Made by a program: the position numbers and the translations under genes. DNA of 46,126 nucleotides from the NCBI GenBank assembly GCA_030950365.1, contig JAUZRQ010000100.1:1-46126 (forward strand). Direction: 5' to 3'. This stretch comes from Candidatus Zhuqueibacterota bacterium (GTDB taxonomy: Bacteria > Zhuqueibacterota > Zhuqueibacteria > Zhuqueibacterales > Geothermadaptataceae). The notes beneath the pieces were generated by a model. That model worked only from the letters and a program-made list of their open reading frames with translations. It was not told where the DNA came from and searched no databases. Shown piece by piece: positions 34,255-43,155 of the stretch (the stretch's first letter is position 1; each line of letters opens with the position of its first letter).

Positions 34255-37200
34255 TTAATGCGATTCATACCCCTTCAATCCGCCTTTGGCCACGATCAAC
34301 TTGAAATGTTCGCGGGAAATTACAAATGTCTTGCCATCGGCAGTGAACGTGCGGATGCCGCTGGTCTCGGCAATCTCCACGCCGGCCAGGCGTAGGGTTT
34401 TCTCCACGCGCTCCTGCCAGTACGGCCAGTCTTCATCGGCAATCGCCTCGATTTTCCCGTGCGTGTACTGATGCGGATCGAGGCGATCGTACGGATCGAA
34501 GAACAGCATGCGGCCGCGGGAAGCGCCGCCCAGCAGCTTGGTGCCGCGGTACGGCCGCGGCTGGGTGCGCAGCCGGCCTTCGGCGTCGAAATATAGGCCG
34601 CCGAAGAAGAAATCGCCGCCCATAAGCGACTCGCCGGCGTATTTGCTGGCGCTGCCGAGAATATGCACCTGCAGCGCCTGGCAGCGTGGATCGTTCACCG
34701 AGTTGGTCCAGGCGCGATCCACGATATCGCCGAGGATAAACACTTCGCCGCCCTTGGACGCATAGCCGCACACCTTGCCGGCATTGCCGAAAATTTGCAA
34801 ATAGCCGTGGTGCATGCACATGGCGGCAAAGTTCTGCGCATTGCCGTGCACGCGCAGCACGCCACCCTGCATGAACGCGCCTAAATACTCGCCAGGTGTG
34901 CCGTACACGTCCATCACCACGTCGTCGGTATCGGTTTTGCCCATGACCGCCGTGGAAATGAGCCGCTGGCCGTTCACGCGGTACAGCACATAGCGCCGCC
35001 AGCCGAGATCGTACGCGCGGGCCAGCAGCGCCGCCAGCGACCACTGCGGATCGGTGCCCTCGGCAGCAAACCCACGCGCATCGATGAGCAGCACGCGTTC
35101 TGTCCCGGGATCGGTTTGCGGCAGCTCCCGGTGCTCGAACGTCAGCCGGTGCCAGCGTTCACCATCGATGTCCGGCAGCCGGTCGAAAAACGCGTTCAGC
35201 AGCGTCCGCGTGATGTCCAGCAGCGAGCTTTTGGCCTTGCTGCCGGTGTTCATGGTGCGCAGGTAATCGATCAAATAGGTAAAAATCTCGATCACCTCAT
35301 CCACCGACGCCCTTTCCGCTCGCTCGGCAATGGTTGTCAGCACCCAGCGGTAGGTGTTAAAATCCCAGCCGGCCAATTGCTCGCGAATCCACGCGCGGAT
35401 GACCTGCGGCGGGGCCTGTAACGCTTGCAGCAGCTCGGCCTCGTTTTCGGGCGTGCGCAGGGTTTCGCGCCGCATGGAGTAATGCTGGCCTGGATGCTGC
35501 AGCTCGATGGACTGGCCATAGCGATCGATGATCTCGACGTCGTTGATGCGGCCGGAATCATCGTAATGGAACCGGCTGATCATGCCGTTGCTCACGGTCA
35601 CCACATCGGGCGCGGCGCCGTCCACTAACCCTTCCTCATCCATCAGCTCCAGCATGTGCTGGATGGCCTGTTCTTCGGAAGCGATGAAGCTGAACACCCG
35701 CTGCCGACCGTTGCTCTGATCGATCCAGAAGGCGGTGGTGCTGGGGCGCAAATCGGCCGGGTCTTTCAAATCCACGCGCTCGGTGACGTTTTTCTCCGGC
35801 AGATGGCGCAGACACAGGTACTGATACGGCCCGTCCGGGCTACTGGTGAACTCGACCCGCTGCACCTCTTCGAGGTGATGCCGCAGCTCGCCGGAAATCA
35901 GCGCGAGGTCATCGCCGGTGGTGGGCGAAAACGCCTCGAACAGCGCCCAATCGGGGTATTCCAGCTCCTCGGCCACCAGGTGAAATTTCAGCGACGCGAC
36001 CTCGGTGTCGGTGGTGGCCAGCGGCGGCAGACCGAACTGTTCCACCCGCTGTTTCAGGGTCTCGTAATTGGTGGTTTCGCCATTGTGCGTCAGCGCGGTG
36101 TGCAGTTTGGCAAACGGATGCGCGTTCATCTGCTCCACCACACTGCCGGTGGCCAGTCGCACGTGAATGATGTTGTTCGGCGCCGGCGGCGTGTCCCACG
36201 GAATTTCGCGGCCCGCCGTTTTCCACACCGCGAAATTCTTGCCGGCGGACATCACCGCGGCAATGCGCCGCTGCCGTGGCAGGTATTTTTCTTTGTGCTG
36301 CGTAGGCGGATAGGCCTGCACGAATTTGCGTAAGGTGTACAGGTACATCTCGCCGTACTCGTCGAGATTGGCGTCCCGCAACGGCTGATCTGCCTGCAAC
36401 GCTTCGAGGTACTCCCACGCAATTTCATCCTGTTCCACAAACTGCCGCCAGGCCTCCGACTCGATCTGCCACACGTACAGAATCTGGCTCAACTGCACCG
36501 TGTGGTTGAACACGAACAGGTCTTCGGCCTTCTGCAAAAACTTTTCAAGCTGCTGATAATTGTCCACATCGACATGCGGGAAATACTCGCGGATGTACGC
36601 ATAGCGCGGGCTCACCAGCAGCTCCTTTTCGATGAACTCGGTGAGTACCGACTTTTTCACGCGCACGAAATAGCGGTAGATGTCGCCCGGGTCGGTGTCC
36701 GGGCCGCCGAACTCGCGGTAATCGCGTTCGCGGCCCCGATCGTCGCGTTTGTACGATTCGCGGATGGTTTCCGGCGTGGTGTCGGCTTTGAAGTCAAAAT
36801 ACGGTTCCAGAAACACTTTGCGGATTTTCTCCGCCAGCCGGTGGCGGTAGGCCAGCACCTTTTGCCGGGCGGCGCGCCGCAGCTCATCGCCGCTGAGGCC
36901 GGTTTCGGCCAGCTCGCGCTCCACCTCGATCTGCAGCACGCCCTTCACCATCACGCGGTAGGCGTAGTCGTGCGGATGCTCCGGGAAGCACAGGGTTTTG
37001 CCCACGCCCACGCCATCCATGCCGCGGTTTTTCATGGCGTGCAGGGCTTTGTCGAGAATGTAACTGGGCACCGGCTCGCTGCCGATCACGGCGGCCACGC
37101 CGCAGTTGCTCTGGCCGGTGGCATGCAGCATCTCAGCCACTTTATGGCTGCGCTCGCGGTACTCCCGCCGCTGGCGGATTCGGAAATCCACGCGCTCCTT

Positions 37201-40200
37201 GAGCCCCAGCCATTGGATTTTATCGAACCGGCCGCGTAGCTCGCGGATATCGCGGATGCCCAGCGCGGCCAGAGCCCGGATCACCTGCATCTGCATCAGC
37301 AGGAACGCGTTGGTGATCTGCCGCGCATTCAGGTCCACATCGCGCAGTTTCTGCATGATCAAATTACTGGTGGCGATGCCGCGCGAGCAGCCATCGTGGC
37401 AGTTGCGGTTGCGGTCGCAGCCGATGGCCACCATGGGCGCGGTTCCCCAGATCACGCCATCCGCACCGAGCGCAATCGCCTTGATCACGTCCTCGTAGGT
37501 GCGGATGCCGCCGCTGACAAAGAATTTCACGTAGTTGCGCAGGCCGTCCTTCACCAGCCGGTGATGAATGAGCGGAATGGCATACTCGATGTGCATGCCC
37601 ATCTGGCCTTTGATGATGTTGGGCGAGGCGCCGGTGCCGCCGCGCGGGCCATCCAGCCAGACTTCGATCTTCATGCCGTACTTGCGGACATAATCCGGCA
37701 TCTCCCGGCGGATCTCCTCCGGCGTTTTGCCCAACTCCTGCGCTTTTGCTTTGATGGCTTCTTCGGTGTTGTCCTTGGCGATGCGCCCCAGGCCAGCAGC
37801 GATGAATTCGATATCCACCGAAGGTGAGACCTTCACCGAAATCACCGCCTCGGGGTTGATCATCCGCACCATGTCCACAAACGCCTTCACATCTTCGATG
37901 GAATAGCAGTTGTGAAACGGAAACGGCGAGATGATGCTGGTGTACGAATACCGGATCACCTCCTCGCTGAGGTGCAAGATGTTTTCAAATTCCAGCGGAT
38001 CGATTTGGTTCTGCGCGTGCAGCTCGTACGCCTGCTGCTGGATGTTCCACAGACTCATTTTGAGTTCGGGAAACAGGGTCTGCTCGTCCTGCGCCCGCAG
38101 GATATGCGGATAGGCTTCCCTGGCCACCTCCTGCAGCGGGTGCCCGGCCTGCCGTTCGATGCGCTCGATGCGTTCGGCCAGTTGCTGGATTTTCTCCACG
38201 TCGATTTCTTCCAGTCCCTCGATACCGCGCAGGTACGACACCAGTTTGTTCACCTTCTGTGCCAGAATGTGCCCGCCGATGCCCATCTTGGCGCCCTGGC
38301 TGTAGGCGATCACCACCCGGCGCGCTTTTTTAATCGTCTCCTTGGTTACACCGAACAGGCCAGTTTTGAGCTCGGTGGAGACGTACGGCTCTTCGTCTTT
38401 ACCGACCACCTCGTAGAACAGAAATGGCTGCAGGTCGGGATATGGCTCCAACGCTTCAAAGATTTTCGGATGCGTTTCATCGGTGATGCCGTTTTCGGCC
38501 AGTCTAGCCTTGATATCGCGCACGGTGTAATAATGATCGTGCTCGAACAGCGACTTGATGCGCTGGATATCCGGCTCGGTGAAGAAAATCGGCTCGCCTT
38601 TGCGGTTCAGGAAGAAGCAGGTCGGATAGCCGCCCTCGCCGGTGTCGAACTGGATGCCCAGCGCTTTTGCGGCGATCACATGCGCGCGCCAGCTATCCAG
38701 CCCGATGCTGCCCACCGATTTGCCGCCGAACATCCACGGCGCCTGCAGAATGAGGTCTTTGTCAAGCTTCACCGCCGTTTTCACCTGGTCCAGCTCGGAC
38801 TCCGGAATCATGTCCGGGTCGCGCTGATACAGGATTTTCATCACATCGAAGCCGTCGCCGAGCAGGCCGATGCCCTTGACGTTTTTCAGATACGCCAGCC
38901 GCATGTCGCCGGCGGCCATGTGCCCGAGCGATTCAATGACCCAGCCCGGCCACACGTGATCGCGCTGATACACGGTCTGGTTTTCTTCGCCGAGGTGATA
39001 AAAATGGTGCGGCAACCGCAGCGGCTGTACGCCGCGCTTGAGCTCCGTGTACGTGCGCACGCCCTCGTCGGGGATCGGCTCTTCCTCGATGAGCTCACGG
39101 TTCAGTTCCTGGTAGTCGTGCACATACGCTTCGTTCTCGAAAATCTGCTTCTGGATGCGTTCTTCCAGTTCGTTGAAATCGATGAGGCGGCCTTCTTCGC
39201 CCACGGTCTTTTTCAAATCTTTGAACCCGGCCGCGCCCAGCACCTCGAGAATCTGCACCTTGCGCGATTCCATCTGATTATTGAGTCGCTCAATGGCCCA
39301 GTCGATGTCCAGATTCAGCAGCTTCTCGGTGGTGGTCTGTTTCTCGATGATGGCTTTGTAAGCGTACGGATCCAGCGCCAGCAATGCCGCAAAATCGATC
39401 AACGTGGCCTCGGCGCCGCGCTGGATGGTCTTCTGGCTGTCCGACGCCAGCCGGATGCCGCCAGAAGCGATGATCGACACCAGATGCCGGCGCCCGCTTT
39501 CGAGCAGGTAGTGATGTACCGCCCGCACGGCATGCGAGGTGACGAAATAGTTGTCCTTGTTGCGCAGCCCGTGGATGTGAATCACATCGACGTCGTTTTC
39601 GAGGAAGCCCTCGATTTTCTCTTTGATGTGCGGCAGGATCTCGCGGTCGCCGATCATATCATATTCGGAAATTTCGAGATAACCGCTGAGCAGCGGTTTA
39701 TGGCCGTTCATCTGCGCCACCGACTCGGTGATGTAGCGCACGGTTTCACTCAACTGCGGATGGTAATGAATTTCGAACAGCGGCATCTGCCACAGGTCCA
39801 TGAGCAGCTCGCGGTTGATGTTCGGGTTGACGATCAGGTGATGGATCAGCTCGTGATCCACTCGCGGTACGATGACCGCCGGCAGGTGCTCATAGCCGCC
39901 CTCTTCTTTGAAAAAGTCGAAATATTCCAGCAGCCGGTTGAGCTGAATCACCACCAGGGTGTTCTGCTGCTCGGCGACCTTCATCAGCGCCAGCTCCACC
40001 CGGCCGTGGCTGTCCAGCGGGATGGCGTTGTACAAAATCGGCGTGTTGAGCTTGATTTTCGGATACGGCGGATTGTGCATGCGGCCATTTTCATCGAATC
40101 GGCAGTACCGATGGCGCTTACCAAGAATGACCGACAGCTCTTCGTCCGGGTCGCCCTCGTGCAGCCGGTTCTGCGCCGGGCCGACGATGTGAAAGTGCGA

Positions 40201-42927
40201 AAAGCGCTCGGCGTCGAAACCGATGCCGCGGTGCTTGTCGCCCTGGCCCATGCCCGACACCGGAATCTGGCCGGTGGAACACTCTTTATCAATCTCCATC
40301 AAAATTTCTTCGGTGACATAAACATCGGCCATTTCGGTGAGCGCCGTGGCGCGCTGCACCGTGGTCGTATCGCGCAATTGATGCAACTGCGTATTCCAGT
40401 AACGCTTTTCGTCCAGGTCCACGGCATGGTCAATGAGGTTCTGCACGAACTCGCGCTCCTGCTGGATCACTTTATTCTGCGGGCAGAAGTTGATGCAGGC
40501 GTTGCACAGGGCGCAGTTTTGATCGATGAGCGTGGGGATTTCGCGCGGTTGGCCGATGCGCGCGCCGTAGGTGCAGGCGTTCTCGTGTGCGCACATGCCA
40601 CAGCGGATGCACGTCTCCGGGTCGATATACAGTTTGCCATAGGCAAACCCGCGCGGGTACAAGATTTTCAGCCCGTGCTGCAAATGCGAGCCGTTAGCTT
40701 TCTGCTCCGCCAGGGTGTGCGACCGGTATAGCGGATTTTCCTTCATGATCTGCCAGAACCGGTCGATGAACTCGGACTTTTCCTCCTCATCCAATTTAAG
40801 CGCCTGCTGAAAACGGTTGTCGGCTTCGACCAGATCGTACAGTTCGGTCAGCGGAATGTTGGTGGGGCACACGCGGGAGCAGTTGTCGCACCGGGTGCAC
40901 ACAAGAAAGCCCAGGGCTTCGATCTGCGAAATTGTTTCGCCCCGGGCGATGCGCACAGCCGTCTTGCGACGGGTGATGGGCGTGGCCAGCCCATACAGAC
41001 CGAACACGTCGCTGGTTGGGCAGACCCGCTCGCAACTGTCGCACTCGGCGCACGACGCCGCAAGCTGCTCGATGCGGTCGCGCTTGGCTTTGAGCGCCGG
41101 CGGCACCACCAGCGGCAGCACCACACCTGAGCCTCGCCACAGCAGTTTGCCCAGATACCACAGTGAAAACCGGTCTTCACTGATTTTTCCACGGTGCAGC
41201 AATTTCATGCCCCAACGCATCAACATCGGCGCCACCGACTTGAACAGCCGCAGAAACAGCCCCCGGCCGGTGGAATTGATAAACTTGGTCTGGTTGATCA
41301 GCGACTGCGGATCGTACTGGCGCTTCAGGGTGAGCAGCCGCGTCCAGAATTTGGCGCGTTCGCCCTTTTGCTGGCTTTTCAAAAAGGGCAGATTCCACAA
41401 TCCGGTGCCGTACGGCCGGCCGCCGTAGTGCACCGCAGCCTGAGTCATGAAGGGCACCAGCCCCAGGTACATCTTGTGTCGCGCCCGCTGAATGTCGGCC
41501 AGAATGATCGATTGCACTAAAATCTCGCGGTCGCTGATCAGGTGCGCCTCGGTTTTCACCGCATTGCCGGTCCAGTCGCTGATGGCCTTCTGAATAAACG
41601 ACAGATAGTGCGGAAAGCTCTCGAGGGGCAGAATGGTTTCGCTCACCAGCATCGACGGACCGAGCGGCTTCATTTCCACCGGCAGATAGCGGTGCTCCCA
41701 CAACTTGTGCGCCAGGTCCACCGACAACCGGCGATAGGCCAGGTCCTGATAGCGGCGGCGCTCGTTCACCGCGCTGAACATGGGGATGCGCAGCGCCTTT
41801 TCGTAATCCTCGCGCGTATCGAACTCCATTACCACCACATGCTCCACCTCACGCAGCGTGTCGATGAGGTCCTTCTCCTGCTGCAGGTAATGCAACTTCC
41901 GCTGATCGTGCTGCTCGAGCGCCTTCTGCAAGCGCTTCTGCACTTTATCCGCCTCGACCGCATGCGTGGCTCGCAGATATTCAGCATCAAAATACATTAC
42001 GCTGGTGGGCCGCAGTTGCCACTCGCTCAGCTTCTGTAAAAATCGTTTGGCGCTGTGCACGTCGTTGAACGAAAACGCATATGGCTTGCTCACATAGGTC
42101 AGCCGTTTGACTTTCAAAATCACGCCGGCAATCACACCGAGCTGGCCCTCACTGCCGAAAAACAGATCGAAATCGTCGTCGCCCGCACGCAAGATCCGCC
42201 AATCGCCACCGGGGGTGAGCAGCAGGATGGCCTGCACGGCGTTACGCACATGGCCGTATTTAAATGCTCCCAGACCGATGCCGCCGGTGGCCACCCATCC
42301 GCAGAGGGTGCCCGAGTGAGGGTTGGTAATATCCTGCTGCAGCGCGAAGCCCTGATCGCGCAGGTATTTGCGCACGCGGGCGAAAATCGCGCCCGGCCCC
42401 ACGATGATGGACTCGCGGTCGGCATCCAGCTCATGGAAATCGAGATAGGACAGATCGAGAATGACGTCCTTATTCACCGGCACGGCGCCACCGAACGGCC
42501 AGGTGCCCGCGCCGCGGATGGTGTAGCGAATCTTGTGCTGACGCGCATAGCGCACAAATTTCTGCAGGTCGGCCAGGGAGCCGGGCCGCACCACATACCG
42601 CGATTCGATGTTGACCAGCATTTTTTTCAGCCGCTTTGGGACAAACGCCGTGCCCGAGTCGTTGTGATAGATCTCTTTTTGCACGGGCATGAGCGGAAAC
42701 ACTTCGGAAGCGAAACTCAGCAGGGAACGCAGGTCGCGGAAATGCGTTTCTGCGGGCGCCGCCATTTCTTGCGACACCTGCTCCTTGAAATTTTCCAGCA
42801 ACAGATCCACGGCCTCGCGCTGATGCCGCACGCGGTCACTGGCGCTGAACGCAAACAGTCGATCGAAAGGAGCGTATTTGTTGATCTCCGGTGTATCGGC
42901 GATGACACTATCCCGAGCCAATTCCAT
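34255..42927 (-). CDS. Giant FAD / iron-sulfur / glutamate-synthase-like fusion protein (2890 aa)
   Basis: One uninterrupted frame. Domains in order: FAD-binding PCMH-type oxidase (about 108-275; VVRPGSLADLQKFV, PHSGTLCGWVATGGIGLG, FFGSEGQLGVIAGV) and its C-terminal part to about 560; two GlcF-like 4Fe-4S motifs (C626/629/632/636 and C677/680/683/687); a ferredoxin pair (C773/776/779/785 and C805/808/811/815); a GltB central-like region (about 880-1250; AVRAVHHYLLESGRRHLVS); the FMN synthase domain (about 1380-1910; GSIGLDSW, DTGEGG, YSQGAKMGIGGH, SPFPFHNCYSIED, GPRGGTGASP, cluster Cys 1837/1843/1847); class II glutamine amidotransferase (C1942, HVRLATGS about 2257, HNGETTNY about 2280, TDTEV); GXGXG domain (about 2620-2800; GGVLRVHGNAQNFAAM). 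Normal GltB order is amidotransferase-central-FMN-GXGXG, so this is permuted. Glutamate formation is likely but unproven; the electron source may be a hydroxyacid in place of NADPH. Confidence 0.88.
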   Translation of the reverse strand: MELARDSVIADTPEINKYAPFDRLFAFSASDRVRHQREAVDLLLENFKEQVSQEMAAPAETHFRDLRSLLSFASEVFPLMPVQKEIYHNDSGTAFVPKRLKKMLVNIESRYVVRPGSLADLQKFVRYARQHKIRYTIRGAGTWPFGGAVPVNKDVILDLSYLDFHELDADRESIIVGPGAIFARVRKYLRDQGFALQQDITNPHSGTLCGWVATGGIGLGAFKYGHVRNAVQAILLLTPGGDWRILRAGDDDFDLFFGSEGQLGVIAGVILKVKRLTYVSKPYAFSFNDVHSAKRFLQKLSEWQLRPTSVMYFDAEYLRATHAVEADKVQKRLQKALEQHDQRKLHYLQQEKDLIDTLREVEHVVVMEFDTREDYEKALRIPMFSAVNERRRYQDLAYRRLSVDLAHKLWEHRYLPVEMKPLGPSMLVSETILPLESFPHYLSFIQKAISDWTGNAVKTEAHLISDREILVQSIILADIQRARHKMYLGLVPFMTQAAVHYGGRPYGTGLWNLPFLKSQQKGERAKFWTRLLTLKRQYDPQSLINQTKFINSTGRGLFLRLFKSVAPMLMRWGMKLLHRGKISEDRFSLWYLGKLLWRGSGVVLPLVVPPALKAKRDRIEQLAASCAECDSCERVCPTSDVFGLYGLATPITRRKTAVRIARGETISQIEALGFLVCTRCDNCSRVCPTNIPLTELYDLVEADNRFQQALKLDEEEKSEFIDRFWQIMKENPLYRSHTLAEQKANGSHLQHGLKILYPRGFAYGKLYIDPETCIRCGMCAHENACTYGARIGQPREIPTLIDQNCALCNACINFCPQNKVIQQEREFVQNLIDHAVDLDEKRYWNTQLHQLRDTTTVQRATALTEMADVYVTEEILMEIDKECSTGQIPVSGMGQGDKHRGIGFDAERFSHFHIVGPAQNRLHEGDPDEELSVILGKRHRYCRFDENGRMHNPPYPKIKLNTPILYNAIPLDSHGRVELALMKVAEQQNTLVVIQLNRLLEYFDFFKEEGGYEHLPAVIVPRVDHELIHHLIVNPNINRELLMDLWQMPLFEIHYHPQLSETVRYITESVAQMNGHKPLLSGYLEISEYDMIGDREILPHIKEKIEGFLENDVDVIHIHGLRNKDNYFVTSHAVRAVHHYLLESGRRHLVSIIASGGIRLASDSQKTIQRGAEATLIDFAALLALDPYAYKAIIEKQTTTEKLLNLDIDWAIERLNNQMESRKVQILEVLGAAGFKDLKKTVGEEGRLIDFNELEERIQKQIFENEAYVHDYQELNRELIEEEPIPDEGVRTYTELKRGVQPLRLPHHFYHLGEENQTVYQRDHVWPGWVIESLGHMAAGDMRLAYLKNVKGIGLLGDGFDVMKILYQRDPDMIPESELDQVKTAVKLDKDLILQAPWMFGGKSVGSIGLDSWRAHVIAAKALGIQFDTGEGGYPTCFFLNRKGEPIFFTEPDIQRIKSLFEHDHYYTVRDIKARLAENGITDETHPKIFEALEPYPDLQPFLFYEVVGKDEEPYVSTELKTGLFGVTKETIKKARRVVIAYSQGAKMGIGGHILAQKVNKLVSYLRGIEGLEEIDVEKIQQLAERIERIERQAGHPLQEVAREAYPHILRAQDEQTLFPELKMSLWNIQQQAYELHAQNQIDPLEFENILHLSEEVIRYSYTSIISPFPFHNCYSIEDVKAFVDMVRMINPEAVISVKVSPSVDIEFIAAGLGRIAKDNTEEAIKAKAQELGKTPEEIRREMPDYVRKYGMKIEVWLDGPRGGTGASPNIIKGQMGMHIEYAIPLIHHRLVKDGLRNYVKFFVSGGIRTYEDVIKAIALGADGVIWGTAPMVAIGCDRNRNCHDGCSRGIATSNLIMQKLRDVDLNARQITNAFLLMQMQVIRALAALGIRDIRELRGRFDKIQWLGLKERVDFRIRQRREYRERSHKVAEMLHATGQSNCGVAAVIGSEPVPSYILDKALHAMKNRGMDGVGVGKTLCFPEHPHDYAYRVMVKGVLQIEVERELAETGLSGDELRRAARQKVLAYRHRLAEKIRKVFLEPYFDFKADTTPETIRESYKRDDRGRERDYREFGGPDTDPGDIYRYFVRVKKSVLTEFIEKELLVSPRYAYIREYFPHVDVDNYQQLEKFLQKAEDLFVFNHTVQLSQILYVWQIESEAWRQFVEQDEIAWEYLEALQADQPLRDANLDEYGEMYLYTLRKFVQAYPPTQHKEKYLPRQRRIAAVMSAGKNFAVWKTAGREIPWDTPPAPNNIIHVRLATGSVVEQMNAHPFAKLHTALTHNGETTNYETLKQRVEQFGLPPLATTDTEVASLKFHLVAEELEYPDWALFEAFSPTTGDDLALISGELRHHLEEVQRVEFTSSPDGPYQYLCLRHLPEKNVTERVDLKDPADLRPSTTAFWIDQSNGRQRVFSFIASEEQAIQHMLELMDEEGLVDGAAPDVVTVSNGMISRFHYDDSGRINDVEIIDRYGQSIELQHPGQHYSMRRETLRTPENEAELLQALQAPPQVIRAWIREQLAGWDFNTYRWVLTTIAERAERASVDEVIEIFTYLIDYLRTMNTGSKAKSSLLDITRTLLNAFFDRLPDIDGERWHRLTFEHRELPQTDPGTERVLLIDARGFAAEGTDPQWSLAALLARAYDLGWRRYVLYRVNGQRLISTAVMGKTDTDDVVMDVYGTPGEYLGAFMQGGVLRVHGNAQNFAAMCMHHGYLQIFGNAGKVCGYASKGGEVFILGDIVDRAWTNSVNDPRCQALQVHILGSASKYAGESLMGGDFFFGGLYFDAEGRLRTQPRPYRGTKLLGGASRGRMLFFDPYDRLDPHQYTHGKIEAIADEDWPYWQERVEKTLRLAGVEIAETSGIRTFTADGKTFVISREHFKLIVAKGGLKGYESH

Positions 42928-43155
42928 GATGCACTTCTTCCTTGTATTTATTGGAAAATCATATCGTTAGTATCGGTACAGCTTCGCAAAATTCAACGTA
43001 TTTAGGTTTCTTTTAATTCGAAATTGCATGAAGGGTAAACAGGCAGCCTGGTTCCCCCTACCAGCATGAACGTTTCTGCCCATGCTTTGCCAATGCAAGA
43101 GCCATGCTGCGGTCCGGCGTTGTATATACCGTTTTCGAACACCTCTACGTTAGGG

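Noticed and set aside
37912-40731. A 939-codon open frame on the plus strand, antisense to the giant synthase gene
   Set aside because: Its product is low-complexity His/Gln/Arg/Leu-rich sequence with no family signature; it is the mirror of biased codon use in the minus-strand gene, whose domains are unmistakable.
43022-43055. A GG-N10-GC match on the minus strand upstream of the giant synthase gene, considered as a sigma-54 promoter
   Set aside because: Only the two invariant dinucleotides match; TGGCAC and TTGC context is absent.
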